This document shows, in pieces, positions 23,909 to 31,936 of a DNA stretch of 41,578 nt; the stretch's first letter is position 1, and every line of letters begins with the position of its first letter. Location of the stretch: NCBI GenBank assembly GCA_945877135.1, contig CAMCQY010000018.1:1-41578 (forward strand). Direction: 5' to 3'. The notes beneath the pieces were generated by a model that saw nothing but the letters and a program-made list of their open reading frames with translations, was not told the DNA's origin and did not search any database. This stretch comes from Candidatus Kuenenia stuttgartensis (GTDB taxonomy: Bacteria > Planctomycetota > Planctomycetia > Pirellulales > UBA1268). The position numbers were made by a program, and so were the translations under genes.

Positions 23909-24844
23909 ATGGCGAGGAAGATTCTCATCCAACTCGACGGCGATCCGCAGCCGAGCACGTTTGATTCGGTCGTGGCGGTCGATGCCGGTGCCGACGTGCT
24001 CCTTCGGCACGGCAACGTCACGCCCGATGCGGCCGTGCCGCTCGTGCACGGGGCGATGTTCACGCGCGGTGGCGACGACCTCGCATCGACGGCGATCTTC
24101 GTGGGCGGCTCCGACGTGGCTGCCGCAGAGGCTGTGTTTGACAGGGTGCGGACGACATTCTTCGGGCCTGTGCGGGTGAGCGTGCTGCTCGACCCGGCGG
24201 GAGCCAACACCACCGCCAGCGCAGCTGTGGTGGCGGCTGGCAGGCATCTGCCGCTCGGCGACCCGGCCGCGGCGGCCACGCTTCGCGCGGTGGTGCTCGG
24301 CGGCACCGGCCCCGTCGGCCAGCGGGTTGCCAGGCTTCTGGCCCGGAAGGGTGTGGCCGTGACGGTCGCGTCGCGGTCGTTGTCGCGGGCTCAGCAGGTC
24401 TGTGAAAGGATTGCGTCAGCCGTGCCGGGGAGCCGACTCGAACCTGTTCTCGCCGACGGCGCGATCACGGCTGAAACGCTCCGGCCAGGCACGCCGTTGG
24501 CCGCCGCTCTCGCCGCGGCCGACCTGATCGTGGCGGCAGGGGCCGCGGGCGTCACGCTGCTGGGGGCAACAGGTCGGGGGCTGGTCGGTCGGGGGCTGGT
24601 CGGTCGGGGGCTGGTCGATCGCGTTGTGGTTTTGATCGACCTGAATGCCGTGCCACCTGCAGGCATTGAAGGGATTGCAGCCACCGACAAGGCGAGGCAG
24701 GAAGGGAGCGCGGTCGTCTACGGCGCCCTTGGCGTGGGGGGCACCAAGATGAAGATCCACCGCGCCGCCATCCGGCGGCTGTTCGAGTCGAACGACGCGG
24801 TTCTCGACGCCGAGGAGTTGCTCGCCATCGGCGAATCGTTGTAG
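23909..24844 (+). CDS. mtdB: NAD(P)-dependent methylene-H4MPT dehydrogenase
   Basis: A 311-residue enzyme that oxidises methylene-H4MPT to methenyl-H4MPT, the step after Fae. Evidence: KILIQLDGDPQPSTFDSVVA and VDAGADVLLRHGNVTPD at the N-terminus; a Rossmann motif AVVLGGTGPVGQRVARLLAR with VTVASRSLSRAQ; and IDLNAVPPAGIEGI near the C-terminus, all typical of MtdA/MtdB. The context with fae favours MtdB, but MtdA-like specificity cannot be excluded. SD GGAGG lies ten bases before the ATG at 23909. Odd: residues 222-236 are a threefold GRGLV repeat encoded by three identical 15-bp units, in the spot where homologues have a single loop. Confidence 0.93.
   Translation: MARKILIQLDGDPQPSTFDSVVAVDAGADVLLRHGNVTPDAAVPLVHGAMFTRGGDDLASTAIFVGGSDVAAAEAVFDRVRTTFFGPVRVSVLLDPAGANTTASAAVVAAGRHLPLGDPAAAATLRAVVLGGTGPVGQRVARLLARKGVAVTVASRSLSRAQQVCERIASAVPGSRLEPVLADGAITAETLRPGTPLAAALAAADLIVAAGAAGVTLLGATGRGLVGRGLVGRGLVDRVVVLIDLNAVPPAGIEGIAATDKARQEGSAVVYGALGVGGTKMKIHRAAIRRLFESNDAVLDAEELLAIGESL
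24572..24616 (+). repeat. Three identical 15-bp tandem repeats inside mtdB
   Basis: GGTCGGGGGCTGGTC occurs three times without a mismatch (24572-24586, 24587-24601, 24602-24616), in frame as GRGLV x3. The third copy is followed by GATCG. Confidence 0.95.
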
Positions 24845-24900
24845 GGAAGCGTTGGGCGTTCCCAGGGCTGTGTGGCACGTTCGGTGGTGGCCACGCCCGG

Positions 24901-24926
24901 AGCCCCCCCGGCTTCCGCCGGGGGCT
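24901..24926. terminator. Hairpin between convergent mtdB and zinc-ribbon protein genes
   Basis: AGCCCCC and GGC on the left (24901-24912, two bulged C) pair with GCC and GGGGGCT (24917-24926) over TTCC. It sits between two convergent stops. No strong T-run is seen, so termination in both directions is only probable. Confidence 0.5.
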
Positions 24927-24948
24927 TGTGGTGGGATGGTGCCGTGGC

Positions 24949-25497
24949 TTACTCGCGGCGTTTGGGCCGCTTTGTGCCGAGTGAGAACACGATCGCCATC
25001 AGGATTGAGACCCCGGTCAGCATCATGATCAGATTTCGCCGGGTGCGGCGGACGGCCTTCTCCTCCGGCGTGAGTCGGCGAAGCGTGATCACCTGATCGC
25101 CGCTGCCAACCGTTCGCACCGGATCCTGAAATTGCAGTTCCTTCACCGGTGCCTGGGGGGACGGCTCGTCGAAGGCGTTCTCTGTCGCCGGTGAGCCGGC
25201 CGGTTTGGGCGGCGGTGCGTTTGGCGTCGCTTCACGGCGCTGTTGCCGCTGCCGTGCCGGCGGCTCCGTCTTCGGGCTGGCCGGGGAAGCAGCTACGACC
25301 GGCTGGGGTGGCATGTCTGCTGTGCCAGTCAGCGGCACGCGGAAGCCGCAGCCGCAGAGCGGGCACTCGGCCGCCTGCCCAAGCAGGTCGGTACCCACGG
25401 CGATGGCACCGAAGCAGGTTGGGCATGCCAACGCCAGCAGCGGTTCCGGATGGGATACCGTCGGCGGAAACGTCGCGGTGGTGTGTGGAAAGCTCAT
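24949..25497 (-). CDS. Zinc-ribbon protein with a C-terminal membrane anchor
   Basis: A 182-residue protein of unknown function. The N-terminus holds a two-CxxC zinc ribbon (ALACPTCFGAI ... AECPLCGCGF). A Pro/Ala-rich, probably disordered linker follows (about residues 65-130), and a single transmembrane helix lies near the C-terminus (NLIMMLTGVSILMAIVFSLG) with a basic tail. The linker and tail charge suggest that most of the protein faces the cytoplasm. It is convergent with mtdB and 10 bp downstream of the SDR gene on the same strand, so it may be the last gene of the FHA-rsgA-hflX-SDR operon. Confidence 0.7.
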   Translation of the reverse strand: MSFPHTTATFPPTVSHPEPLLALACPTCFGAIAVGTDLLGQAAECPLCGCGFRVPLTGTADMPPQPVVAASPASPKTEPPARQRQQRREATPNAPPPKPAGSPATENAFDEPSPQAPVKELQFQDPVRTVGSGDQVITLRRLTPEEKAVRRTRRNLIMMLTGVSILMAIVFSLGTKRPKRRE

Positions 25498-25507
25498 GGA
25501 CGAATGC

Positions 25508-26362
25508 TCAGGACAGCAACCCGCTGCGGCGCGTCCGACGCATCATCGCCCGATCGATCAGCCGAGGGAAGAGGCGGGCCGCAAACGCGAATCCCTTGGC
25601 CCTCCAGCCGGGCAGCACCTCGCGCCGACGCCACACCAGCGCCCGCACGATAATCCGCGCCGTGCGCACGGCAGACATCGCCCGGCCACGCGACCAGCTG
25701 GGGCGGCGTCCTGTCAGCAGGTGGTTCCAGAACTCCGATTCCGTGGGGCCGAGGCTGGCCAGCAACACACCGATGCCATCCTCGGCGAGTTCGATCCGCA
25801 GGGTTCCAGCCAGCGATCGGACCGCCGCTTTCGCGGCGCAGTACTCCGCGTGCAATGGCAGCGGGTGGTAGCCGAGGATGGAGCCCACGAGCACGATCGC
25901 CGGATCATGGCCTGCACGCAGGGCCGGCAACGCCACCCGCACAAGCTCCGCCGGTGCGACGAAATCGACGTCCATGATCCCTGCGAGCGTGTCGGGAGAC
26001 GCATCACGAAAGCTGCCGATCGCTCCGCTGCCCGCCGCCGCCACGATCAGGTCGAGACCACCGAGTTGCTCGTTCGCCAGGTCGATAAGATGCCGGCGAA
26101 ACGCGGACGATGTGATGTCGCCGGCCTCGTAGAGAAGTGGCCCGCCGGCCATGCCGGCTGTTTCCTCCGCCAACGCGGCAAGTCGCTCGCCCCGGCGACC
26201 TGTCGCCAGCACCCGCACGCCGCGGCGGGCCAGTTCCAACGCGACGGCCCTCCCCACGCCAGACGATGCCCCCGTGATGAGCGCCCGCTTGCCGGTCAAC
26301 TGTCGCCTCCAGCGGGGCCATCGCGGTGCGGGGCGCATCGTGTCCCGCGGCGGCGACATCAT
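25508..26362 (-). CDS. Short-chain dehydrogenase/reductase
   Basis: A 284-residue classical SDR. It has the nucleotide-binding ALITGASSGVGRAVALELAR (Gly motif about residues 30-37), an IVAAAGSGAIGSF segment in the usual NAG position, a catalytic Ser in VLVGSILGYHPL, and Tyr-x-x-x-Lys in HAEYCAAKAA. The ATR sequence after strand 2 suggests NADP(H). The start overlaps the hflX stop by ATGA, so it belongs to the ribosome GTPase operon. Substrate unknown; the C-terminal Arg-rich end (MMRRTRRSG) is unusual. Confidence 0.85.
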   Translation of the reverse strand: MMSPPRDTMRPAPRWPRWRRQLTGKRALITGASSGVGRAVALELARRGVRVLATGRRGERLAALAEETAGMAGGPLLYEAGDITSSAFRRHLIDLANEQLGGLDLIVAAAGSGAIGSFRDASPDTLAGIMDVDFVAPAELVRVALPALRAGHDPAIVLVGSILGYHPLPLHAEYCAAKAAVRSLAGTLRIELAEDGIGVLLASLGPTESEFWNHLLTGRRPSWSRGRAMSAVRTARIIVRALVWRRREVLPGWRAKGFAFAARLFPRLIDRAMMRRTRRSGLLS

Positions 26363-27729
26363 GGCGCAGCATCCCGGGGAGCCGATCTATCCTGCGGAGC
26401 CGGTTCATCCCGGGGAGGCGGTTCACTCTGCGATAGCCGCGCGGCAGGCGACTCGTGTGGCACGATGACCGCCTCGTCGGGCGGAATGCGGCCCACGAGC
26501 GCCGCAGGGATGCGGCAGTGGATCGTGACGCGGTCCTCGACGAAGTGCCGTGAGAGCACCTCGCCGTGGGCGTTCAGCCAGGCAAGGAGCCTTCCATTCC
26601 CGGGATCGGCATGGATGTCGAGGTCGCGAAAGCCCCGGCTCAGGCATGCGGTGGTCGCTCGCTCGAGCGCTGCCAGTCCATCGCCGGAGCGTGCCGACAG
26701 GCAGACCGCATGCGGATAGCGGCTGATCAGGCTGCTCCGCGCTGCGTGGTCGGGCAGGGCATCAATCTTGTTGAGCACGAGCAGTGTCGCCTTCTCATCC
26801 ACCTCGAGTTCGGCCAGCACGTCGCGAACCGCAGCGATCTGGGAATCGACCAACGGGCTCGACGCATCGGCGACATGGAGCAGCAGGTCCGCCTGCCGCG
26901 TCTCCTCGAGCGTGGCCTTGAAGCTGGCGATCAGGCGATGGGGCAGGTCGCGGATGAAGCCCACCGTGTCGCTGAGCAGCACCGGTCCCCAGCCCGGCAG
27001 TTTCCAGCGGCGGGTGCGGGTATCGAGCGTGGCGAAGAGTTTGTCTTCGGCGAGCACGTCGGCGCCGGTCAGCCTGTTCAGCAGCGTGCTTTTGCCCGCA
27101 TTGGTGTAGCCGACAAGTGACACCGTGAGGTGCTCGTGGCGAGCAGCGACCTCCCGCTCGCGGCGGCCGTGGATCGTGGCCAGATCGTCCTTGAGATCGT
27201 GGATCCGTTTCTCGACGAGCCGGCGGTCCACCTCCAACTGCTTCTCGCCCGGACCGCGCATGCCGATGCCCATCTTCAGCCGCGACAGGTGGGTCCACAT
27301 CCGCTTGAGTCGTGGCAGGGAGTATTCGAGTTGGGCGAGTTCCACGGCGAGTCGTGCCTCGTAGGTGCGGGCGCGGGCCGCGAAGATGTCGAGGATCACT
27401 TCCGACCGGTCGAGCACCTTGGTCTTGAGTTCGCGTTCGAGGTTGCGGGTCTGTGCAGGGGAGAGGTCGTTGTCGAAGATGACGACATCGGCATCATGGT
27501 GTTCGACGAGCATGGCGAGTTCGGCGACCTTGCCGCTGCCGAGGTAGGTGGTCTGATCGGGACGTTCGCGTCGCTGCGTCAGTTCCGCGACCACCTGCGC
27601 GCCGGCGGTCTCGGTAAGGCCGCCGAGTTCGTTCAGCGGGTGCTCCGGGTCGAGTGGCGTGTCGAGCAACACCCCCACGAGCACCGCCCGTTCGCTCTGC
27701 ACGCTGTTGGTCCGGCGTGGTTGCGTCAT
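26359..27729 (-). CDS. hflX: GTPase HflX
   Basis: A 456-residue ribosome-splitting GTPase that rescues stalled or dormant ribosomes. The N-terminal HflX domain includes TTYLGSGKVAEL, ADVVIFDNDLSPAQTRNLER and RMWTHLSRLKMGIGMRGPGE. The G domain has GYTNAGKSTLLN, DTVGFIRDLPH and NKIDALPDH. It overlaps both neighbours by ATGA (rsgA upstream, SDR downstream), which links two ribosome-associated GTPases in one operon. Confidence 0.96.
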   Translation of the reverse strand: MTQPRRTNSVQSERAVLVGVLLDTPLDPEHPLNELGGLTETAGAQVVAELTQRRERPDQTTYLGSGKVAELAMLVEHHDADVVIFDNDLSPAQTRNLERELKTKVLDRSEVILDIFAARARTYEARLAVELAQLEYSLPRLKRMWTHLSRLKMGIGMRGPGEKQLEVDRRLVEKRIHDLKDDLATIHGRREREVAARHEHLTVSLVGYTNAGKSTLLNRLTGADVLAEDKLFATLDTRTRRWKLPGWGPVLLSDTVGFIRDLPHRLIASFKATLEETRQADLLLHVADASSPLVDSQIAAVRDVLAELEVDEKATLLVLNKIDALPDHAARSSLISRYPHAVCLSARSGDGLAALERATTACLSRGFRDLDIHADPGNGRLLAWLNAHGEVLSRHFVEDRVTIHCRIPAALVGRIPPDEAVIVPHESPAARLSQSEPPPRDEPAPQDRSAPRDAAP

Positions 27730-28910
27730 TCGTAGTCCTCACCAGAGTCGGGGTCGCCCATTGCATCCGCATCCTCCGCGCCGGCGGTCGCGGCGAGATG
27801 GCAGCAACTCTCCCAGCGACGTGTGTCGAGCAGGCCATCGGCCACCGCATGCTTCACGACACAGTCGACTTCGTGCGTGTGGCTGCAGTTGGGAAAACGG
27901 CACAGGTTGGCAAGCGGTCGCAGGTCGCGAAAGGCTGCTGGAACCTCAGCGGGGACGATCTCCCAGAGCTGAAACTGCCTGACACCGGGCGTATCGACAA
28001 ACGAACCGCCGGTCTGGCGGTTCAGGGCATGCGGGATGAGCCGCGCCGTCGTCGTGGTGTGCCGACCCTTCTCGTTCTCCCTGCTCACCTCCGCGACCCG
28101 CAGGCTCAGGTGCGGGTCGAGCGCATTGAGCAGCGACGACTTGCCCACGCCGCTCTGACCCACGATTGCGGTGACTCGACCGCCCAATTCATGACGCAGC
28201 CTCGCGATACCGAGCCCCGACACGGCGGAGCAGAGCACCGTCGCGTAGCCCATTCTCGAGAAGACGCCCGCGAGTGGAACCAGACGGGAGGCATCGACGA
28301 GATCGATCTTGTTAATGCAGATGATCGGTCGGATTCCCGCCGACTCCGCGGCCACGAGCAGCCTGTCGAGGAGGGACGGCTTGAGGTCGGGCATGGCCGC
28401 GCTGCCCACGATCACCACCTGATCGACGTTGGCGACGATCACATGGCGACGGCCGCGGCTGGCTCTGCAGAGTGAGTTACGACGCGGCTCGATCGACTGG
28501 ATCACGCCGACGCCGGAATCGTCGCGGATCCGCACCCAGTCGCCAGCGGCCACCGGATGCCGCTGCTCCGTCGAGAGCGTGCGCAGCAGGCGGCGGGTGG
28601 TGCAGCGAACGATCCGCCCGTCGCCGGAACGGACGAAGCTCTCCAGTCCATGGACATGCATCACCTGGCCACGCCAGGTCGCGCCCGCGATCGGCGAGAC
28701 GGAGAGACCGTCGCCCGTCGTGGAAGGTTCATCGTGGATGATGACCGTCCGCTTGCGGGTCAGGTCGCCCTTGCCCGAAATCCTCTCCGAGGAGGCCATG
28801 TCTGATGCATGGTCGGGATCGGCTGCCACTGCCCGGGTGAGATTGCCGGTGCGACGCCGCGACGAACGGTTCTTACGGAGGTCGGCGCGGAATTTTCGGG
28901 ACTTGGCCAT
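27726..28910 (-). CDS. rsgA: Small-subunit biogenesis GTPase RsgA
   Basis: A 394-residue circularly permuted GTPase that helps 30S maturation. The motif order is permuted as expected: NKIDLVDA, then GQSGVGKSSLLNAL, then DTPGVRQF. The N-terminal OB fold precedes them, and a C-terminal zinc module follows (LCRFPNCSHTHEVDCVV). A basic N-terminal extension (MAKSRKFRADLRKNR, with SGKGDLTRKRT) precedes the OB fold. I chose the ATG at 28910, where the recognisable extension starts. It is coupled to hflX. Confidence 0.95.
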   Translation of the reverse strand: MAKSRKFRADLRKNRSSRRRTGNLTRAVAADPDHASDMASSERISGKGDLTRKRTVIIHDEPSTTGDGLSVSPIAGATWRGQVMHVHGLESFVRSGDGRIVRCTTRRLLRTLSTEQRHPVAAGDWVRIRDDSGVGVIQSIEPRRNSLCRASRGRRHVIVANVDQVVIVGSAAMPDLKPSLLDRLLVAAESAGIRPIICINKIDLVDASRLVPLAGVFSRMGYATVLCSAVSGLGIARLRHELGGRVTAIVGQSGVGKSSLLNALDPHLSLRVAEVSRENEKGRHTTTTARLIPHALNRQTGGSFVDTPGVRQFQLWEIVPAEVPAAFRDLRPLANLCRFPNCSHTHEVDCVVKHAVADGLLDTRRWESCCHLAATAGAEDADAMGDPDSGEDYE

Positions 28911-28951
28911 CGCGGGAATTGTAGCAGGCGGGCCATGCCGTCTGCCCGATG

Positions 28952-29458
28952 TCACGACCGCGGCCGACCAGGTTTCTGAGGGCGACGATTTTCCAGACCG
29001 GCCGCCGCCAGCAGCGAGCGGCTGAAGATGTCGCGCAACGGGGAGGAGTGGGCGGAGCCGTCACCGGTGCTGAGAGCGGCCGGGTTGTAGCACACCTCGT
29101 ATTCGTGCCGTCCGATCGAGACCTTGTCGCCCGGATCGAGACGACACTCCGTGATTCGCGTGCCATTGACCTTAGTGCCGTTGCTGCTGCCGAGATCCTT
29201 GACGACCCAGTGATCTGCCACGAGGGAGAGTTCGCAGTGGGTGCCAGACACGTTCGGGAACCGCAGGACGATGTCGGAACTCTCTCGCCGGCCGATCATG
29301 AGCGTCGGTTTCAGCAGCGGGATCGGGTCGCCGCCGCCGACGGGCTGCAGTTCGCCATACGATGCCGGTCGCTCCATGGAGACATGGGGACGGGCCGGGC
29401 TGGCGGGGTGGGAGGAGGCCGGAGTCTGGTGGGTCGCCCTCGGGCGTGCGTCGGTCAT
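28952..29458 (-). CDS. FHA-domain protein
   Basis: A 168-residue protein with one forkhead-associated domain in its middle. The phosphothreonine-binding pattern is complete: TLMIGRRESSDIVL, VSGTHCEL, KDLGSSNGTKVNG. The N-terminus is Pro/Ser-rich and the C-terminus basic. FHA domains bind phosphothreonine made by Ser/Thr kinases, which planctomycetes have in number; none is in the window. The start is not certain (ATG at 29458, a TTG six codons earlier, or ATG at 29377). It lies 41 bp before rsgA on the same strand. Confidence 0.88.
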   Translation of the reverse strand: MTDARPRATHQTPASSHPASPARPHVSMERPASYGELQPVGGGDPIPLLKPTLMIGRRESSDIVLRFPNVSGTHCELSLVADHWVVKDLGSSNGTKVNGTRITECRLDPGDKVSIGRHEYEVCYNPAALSTGDGSAHSSPLRDIFSRSLLAAAGLENRRPQKPGRPRS

Positions 29459-29533
29459 GAATGGCGGGACAGGCAAGGTGTGGTTCGCGGTGAGCGTGGG
29501 CCGGCGGCACGGTGCACACTCGGCTACGACGAA

Positions 29534-29550
29534 CCTAGTACGAAACTAGG
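29534..29550. promoter_or_regulatory. Inverted repeat upstream of the FHA gene
   Basis: CCTAGT (29534-29539) and ACTAGG (29545-29550) are perfect inverse copies separated by ACGAA. It lies about 75 bp before the FHA gene and 95 bp before rnpB, in the AT-richer part of the gap. It could be an operator; unproven. Confidence 0.3.
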
Positions 29551-29645
29551 GTACGAGTCGTTCGAACGTCAAGAAAATCGCACATTCGGGGAATTTCGGC
29601 TGGACGACGGTCACCCGTCGCATCTGCGGCGTAGACTATGGGTTG

Positions 29646-30101
29646 GACTGGAGCGGACCGGACGATCGCCGGCCGGCGGTTGCCAGGGTGCCTTTGGTAT
29701 CTGTGGTGCATGCTGGCGGGAGGAAAGTCCGGGCTCCGTAGGGTGCGATGGTGGGTAACGCCCACCGGCCGCGAGGCCAGGGAAAGTGCCACAGAAAACA
29801 AACCGCCTGCGGAGTTCGCTCTGCGGGTAAGGGTGAAACGGTGAGGTAAGAGCTCACCAGCAGGCCGGGTGACCGGTCTGGCTCGGTAAACCCCATCGGG
29901 AGCAAGGCCAAGCAGGAAGGAGTTCGATGCAACCCGCGTTCTGCGCAGGTGGTGTCGGCACGAAACGGCCCGTTTCGTCATTCCTTCCGGGTCGGCTGCT
30001 GGAGGCGTCGGGCAACCGGCGTCCTAGAGAAATGGTCGTCGCCCCGCGAGCCTTCGCAGGCTCGCGAGGAACAAAACCCGGCTTACAGGTCCGCTCCAGT
30101 C
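29646..30101 (+). ncRNA. rnpB: RNase P RNA, bacterial A-type
   Basis: The catalytic RNA of RNase P, which cuts tRNA leaders. The 14-bp closing helix P1 is formed by GACTGGAGCGGACC (29646-29659) and GGTCCGCTCCAGTC (30088-30101). Conserved core parts are in order: GAGGAAAGTCCGGGCTCC near 29720, AGGGTGAAACGGTGAGGTAA near 29830, AGAGAAATGGTCGTCGCC near 30026-30043, and ACAAAACCCGGCTTACAGG at 30071-30089. The length of about 456 is slightly long for the class. CTTTTATT follows. The protein subunit gene, rnpA, is 8.6 kb downstream. Confidence 0.96.
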
Positions 30102-30112
30102 CTTTTATTCCG
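30102..30112 (+). terminator. T-run after rnpB
   Basis: The P1 helix is followed directly by CCTTTTATTC, so the 3' strand of P1 and the T-run may together end transcription. Confidence 0.35.
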
Positions 30113-30140
30113 GTTCCTCCGGCTGTTCATCCCGTTCTGG

Positions 30141-30590
30141 CTAGTCGGCTTGCGCCGCTTTGTCGGCCCGCGGAGTGCCGGAAGCCGTCAGTTCCCGCCG
30201 GCCTTCGCCATCGATCAGCTTCATCAGCTTTGAAATGCAGAGGGCATTGATGCTGACCTGCATCTGATCCGCTTCCGCTTTGAGGGTTTCGTGGAGGGAA
30301 CTCGGCATCCTGACGGTGACCACCCGCTGCGTTGCCCGCTCGGCCGGGCGTTCCCGCTCACGTTCGCGGAGATCGTCGAGCATCTCCCGGATCCGGGCGT
30401 AGTGCGGGGTGCACTCGAACCGAATCAGTGCGTCTGGCGTGTTGAAGGTCCGCCGCACGATCCCGTCCACTCCCAGCACCTCGCGGAAGAAGACCACCCA
30501 TTCGGGCCCGATGGAGTGCAGGCGTTCTGCAACTTCCAGAACCGCGGCGGCGGCGTGGTCGGTTCCTGGCTCAAATGCGGTGGCGGTCAT
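30141..30590 (-). CDS. Ribbon-helix-helix protein (HicB/CopG-like C-terminus)
   Basis: A 149-residue protein. The C-terminal half has a ribbon-helix-helix: RVVTVRMPSSLHETLKAEAD followed by MQVSINALCISKLMKLID, the pattern of HicB and CopG antitoxins and repressors. The N-terminal 90 residues (ERLHSIGPEWVVFFREVLGV, FNTPDALIRFECTPHYARIR) are of unknown fold and are linked by a Glu/Arg-rich helix. It is not next to a HicA-like toxin. Placed between rnpB and an element-rich gap. Probably DNA-binding; a role as an antitoxin is not supported by its neighbours. Confidence 0.72.
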   Translation of the reverse strand: MTATAFEPGTDHAAAAVLEVAERLHSIGPEWVVFFREVLGVDGIVRRTFNTPDALIRFECTPHYARIREMLDDLRERERERPAERATQRVVTVRMPSSLHETLKAEADQMQVSINALCISKLMKLIDGEGRRELTASGTPRADKAAQAD

Positions 30591-30991
30591 GCGGTCGTAT
30601 TCCTTTGTTACGCGGGGCTTTGTTCTGGGCGGCCACGGATAGACCGGGCTTCCCGGGAGTTTGTTCGTACCGATCGTGCCTAGCCGTATCCGGGCGGCCG
30701 AGCGGTCGGCAGGCGGGTCTTCCTCCGACTGCGAGAAACTGTTTCCGGCCGGTCAAGTGACAGCATGAAGTGCAAGCACAGCAACGACTTGCGTCGATCG
30801 CAGAGGCCTCGACTTATTTTTGTGCAGTGGTGCCTTTTTTGGTGGCACCTCTCCGGCTGCGCGATAAGTAGGCAGCGGCCCGGTTTCGCATTTGCCAAGT
30901 GTCCGGATTGGGAGGGCCCCAGAAAAAAGTTTCAACCGTCTGCTGGGCAGCTTGGGTAGACCGCGTTGCGGGCCGTTTGGCGGAAGGCCGC
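30591..30991. other. Intergenic region with a palindrome, no gene recognised
   Basis: A 401-bp gap between two minus-strand genes. Its central part holds the palindrome at 30829-30849. Short GC-rich inverted segments (CCGGGCTTCCCGG near 30648) are also present. I see no credible reading frame, tRNA or terminator with a U-tract on the minus strand. Confidence 0.45.
30829..30849. repeat. Palindrome related to the one upstream of the DtxR-family gene
   Basis: GGTGCC (30829-30834) and GGCACC (30844-30849) are inverse copies around TTTTTTGGT. The TTTGGTGGC followed by ACCT matches the right arm of the longer palindrome at 33009-33036. The two stand at opposite ends of the mch operon. Confidence 0.5.
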
Positions 30992-31936
30992 TCAGCGGCT
31001 TTCGAGGTGCCGGACAACGGTGTCGGCCACCGGGGTGCCAGTGGCCGCTTCCAGCCCCCGCCATCCCGGGACGGCGTTCACCTCCAGCACCATGACCCGT
31101 CCATCACGGGCGGGCAGGAGGTCCACCCCGGCGATCTCCGTTTCCACGGCCTGGCTCGCGGCTCGAGCCAGGTTTACCCAGTCTGCCGGCGGACTGAACG
31201 CCTCCGGCCGGCCGCCCAGAGAGACATTGGTCCGCCAATCGTTGCCCGCGGCAAACCGCCGGATGGCAAAGCTCTCGTTGCCCACCAGCAGGATGCGGAC
31301 ATCCCAGCCGTTGTGCGGCACGAACTCCTGCAGGTAGGCGACGGCACCCGCAGGCTCGGCGGCAGTTGCGGCGACGAGCAGTGGCGCGAGCGACTCGTGA
31401 TCGGTGATCCTCACGAGCCCGCGACCCCGCGAGCCGAACAAGGGCTTTGCGATGCAGTCATTCCCCAACGATTTCCAGGCCGCCTCGATCGTCGCCGGGC
31501 ACTGGGCAACCACCGTCCGCGGAACAGGCAGTCCGGCTGCCGCCATCCGTGCCAGCGAAAGATATTTGTCGATGGCGATTTCGAGACCGCGGGGACTGTT
31601 CACCACCGGCGTTCCTCGGGCCGCCAGCCTTCCCAGCAGGTCCATGCGGAAGATGACTTCCTCCAGGCCGCCGCCCGGCATGCCACGCACAACGACGACA
31701 TCGGCAGCCTCGATGGCCGGCGGCCCAAACCGCTCGGTGGCCAGGCTGCTGTCGACGGAGAGGCTTGCTGGCGGCGCCGTCCGCACTTCGGCTGACAGTT
31801 CGCTCCATCGCACCGCCATCGCCAGGTGGCCGCGGGCTTCAATCGCAGCCAGGAGACGGCTCACATGCCAGCCCGACGGTTCGCCGACCACGGCCACCCG
31901 CAGACCGCCACCCACATGACGGGCCATGGGCATCAT
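30992..31936 (-). CDS. RimK-like ATP-grasp protein of the H4MPT gene set (Orf5-like)
   Basis: A 314-residue ATP-grasp ligase of the RimK group (relatives add Glu to proteins, F420 or H4MPT side chains). It has VAVVGEPSGWHVSRLL at the N-terminus, the ATP lid CIAKPLFGSRGRGLVRI, and the metal-binding segment EIAGVDLLPARDGRVMVLEV followed by NAVPGWRGLEAATG. Its start overlaps the mch stop (ATGATG against TGA), a coupling also known in methylotrophs where mch is followed by orf5. The role in methanopterin maturation is by analogy; the acceptor is unknown. Confidence 0.82.
   Translation of the reverse strand: MMPMARHVGGGLRVAVVGEPSGWHVSRLLAAIEARGHLAMAVRWSELSAEVRTAPPASLSVDSSLATERFGPPAIEAADVVVVRGMPGGGLEEVIFRMDLLGRLAARGTPVVNSPRGLEIAIDKYLSLARMAAAGLPVPRTVVAQCPATIEAAWKSLGNDCIAKPLFGSRGRGLVRITDHESLAPLLVAATAAEPAGAVAYLQEFVPHNGWDVRILLVGNESFAIRRFAAGNDWRTNVSLGGRPEAFSPPADWVNLARAASQAVETEIAGVDLLPARDGRVMVLEVNAVPGWRGLEAATGTPVADTVVRHLESR

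Noticed and set aside
30829-30849. Terminator for the minus-strand mch operon
   Set aside because: On the minus strand the hairpin is not followed by a U-tract; the T-run lies in the loop on the other strand.
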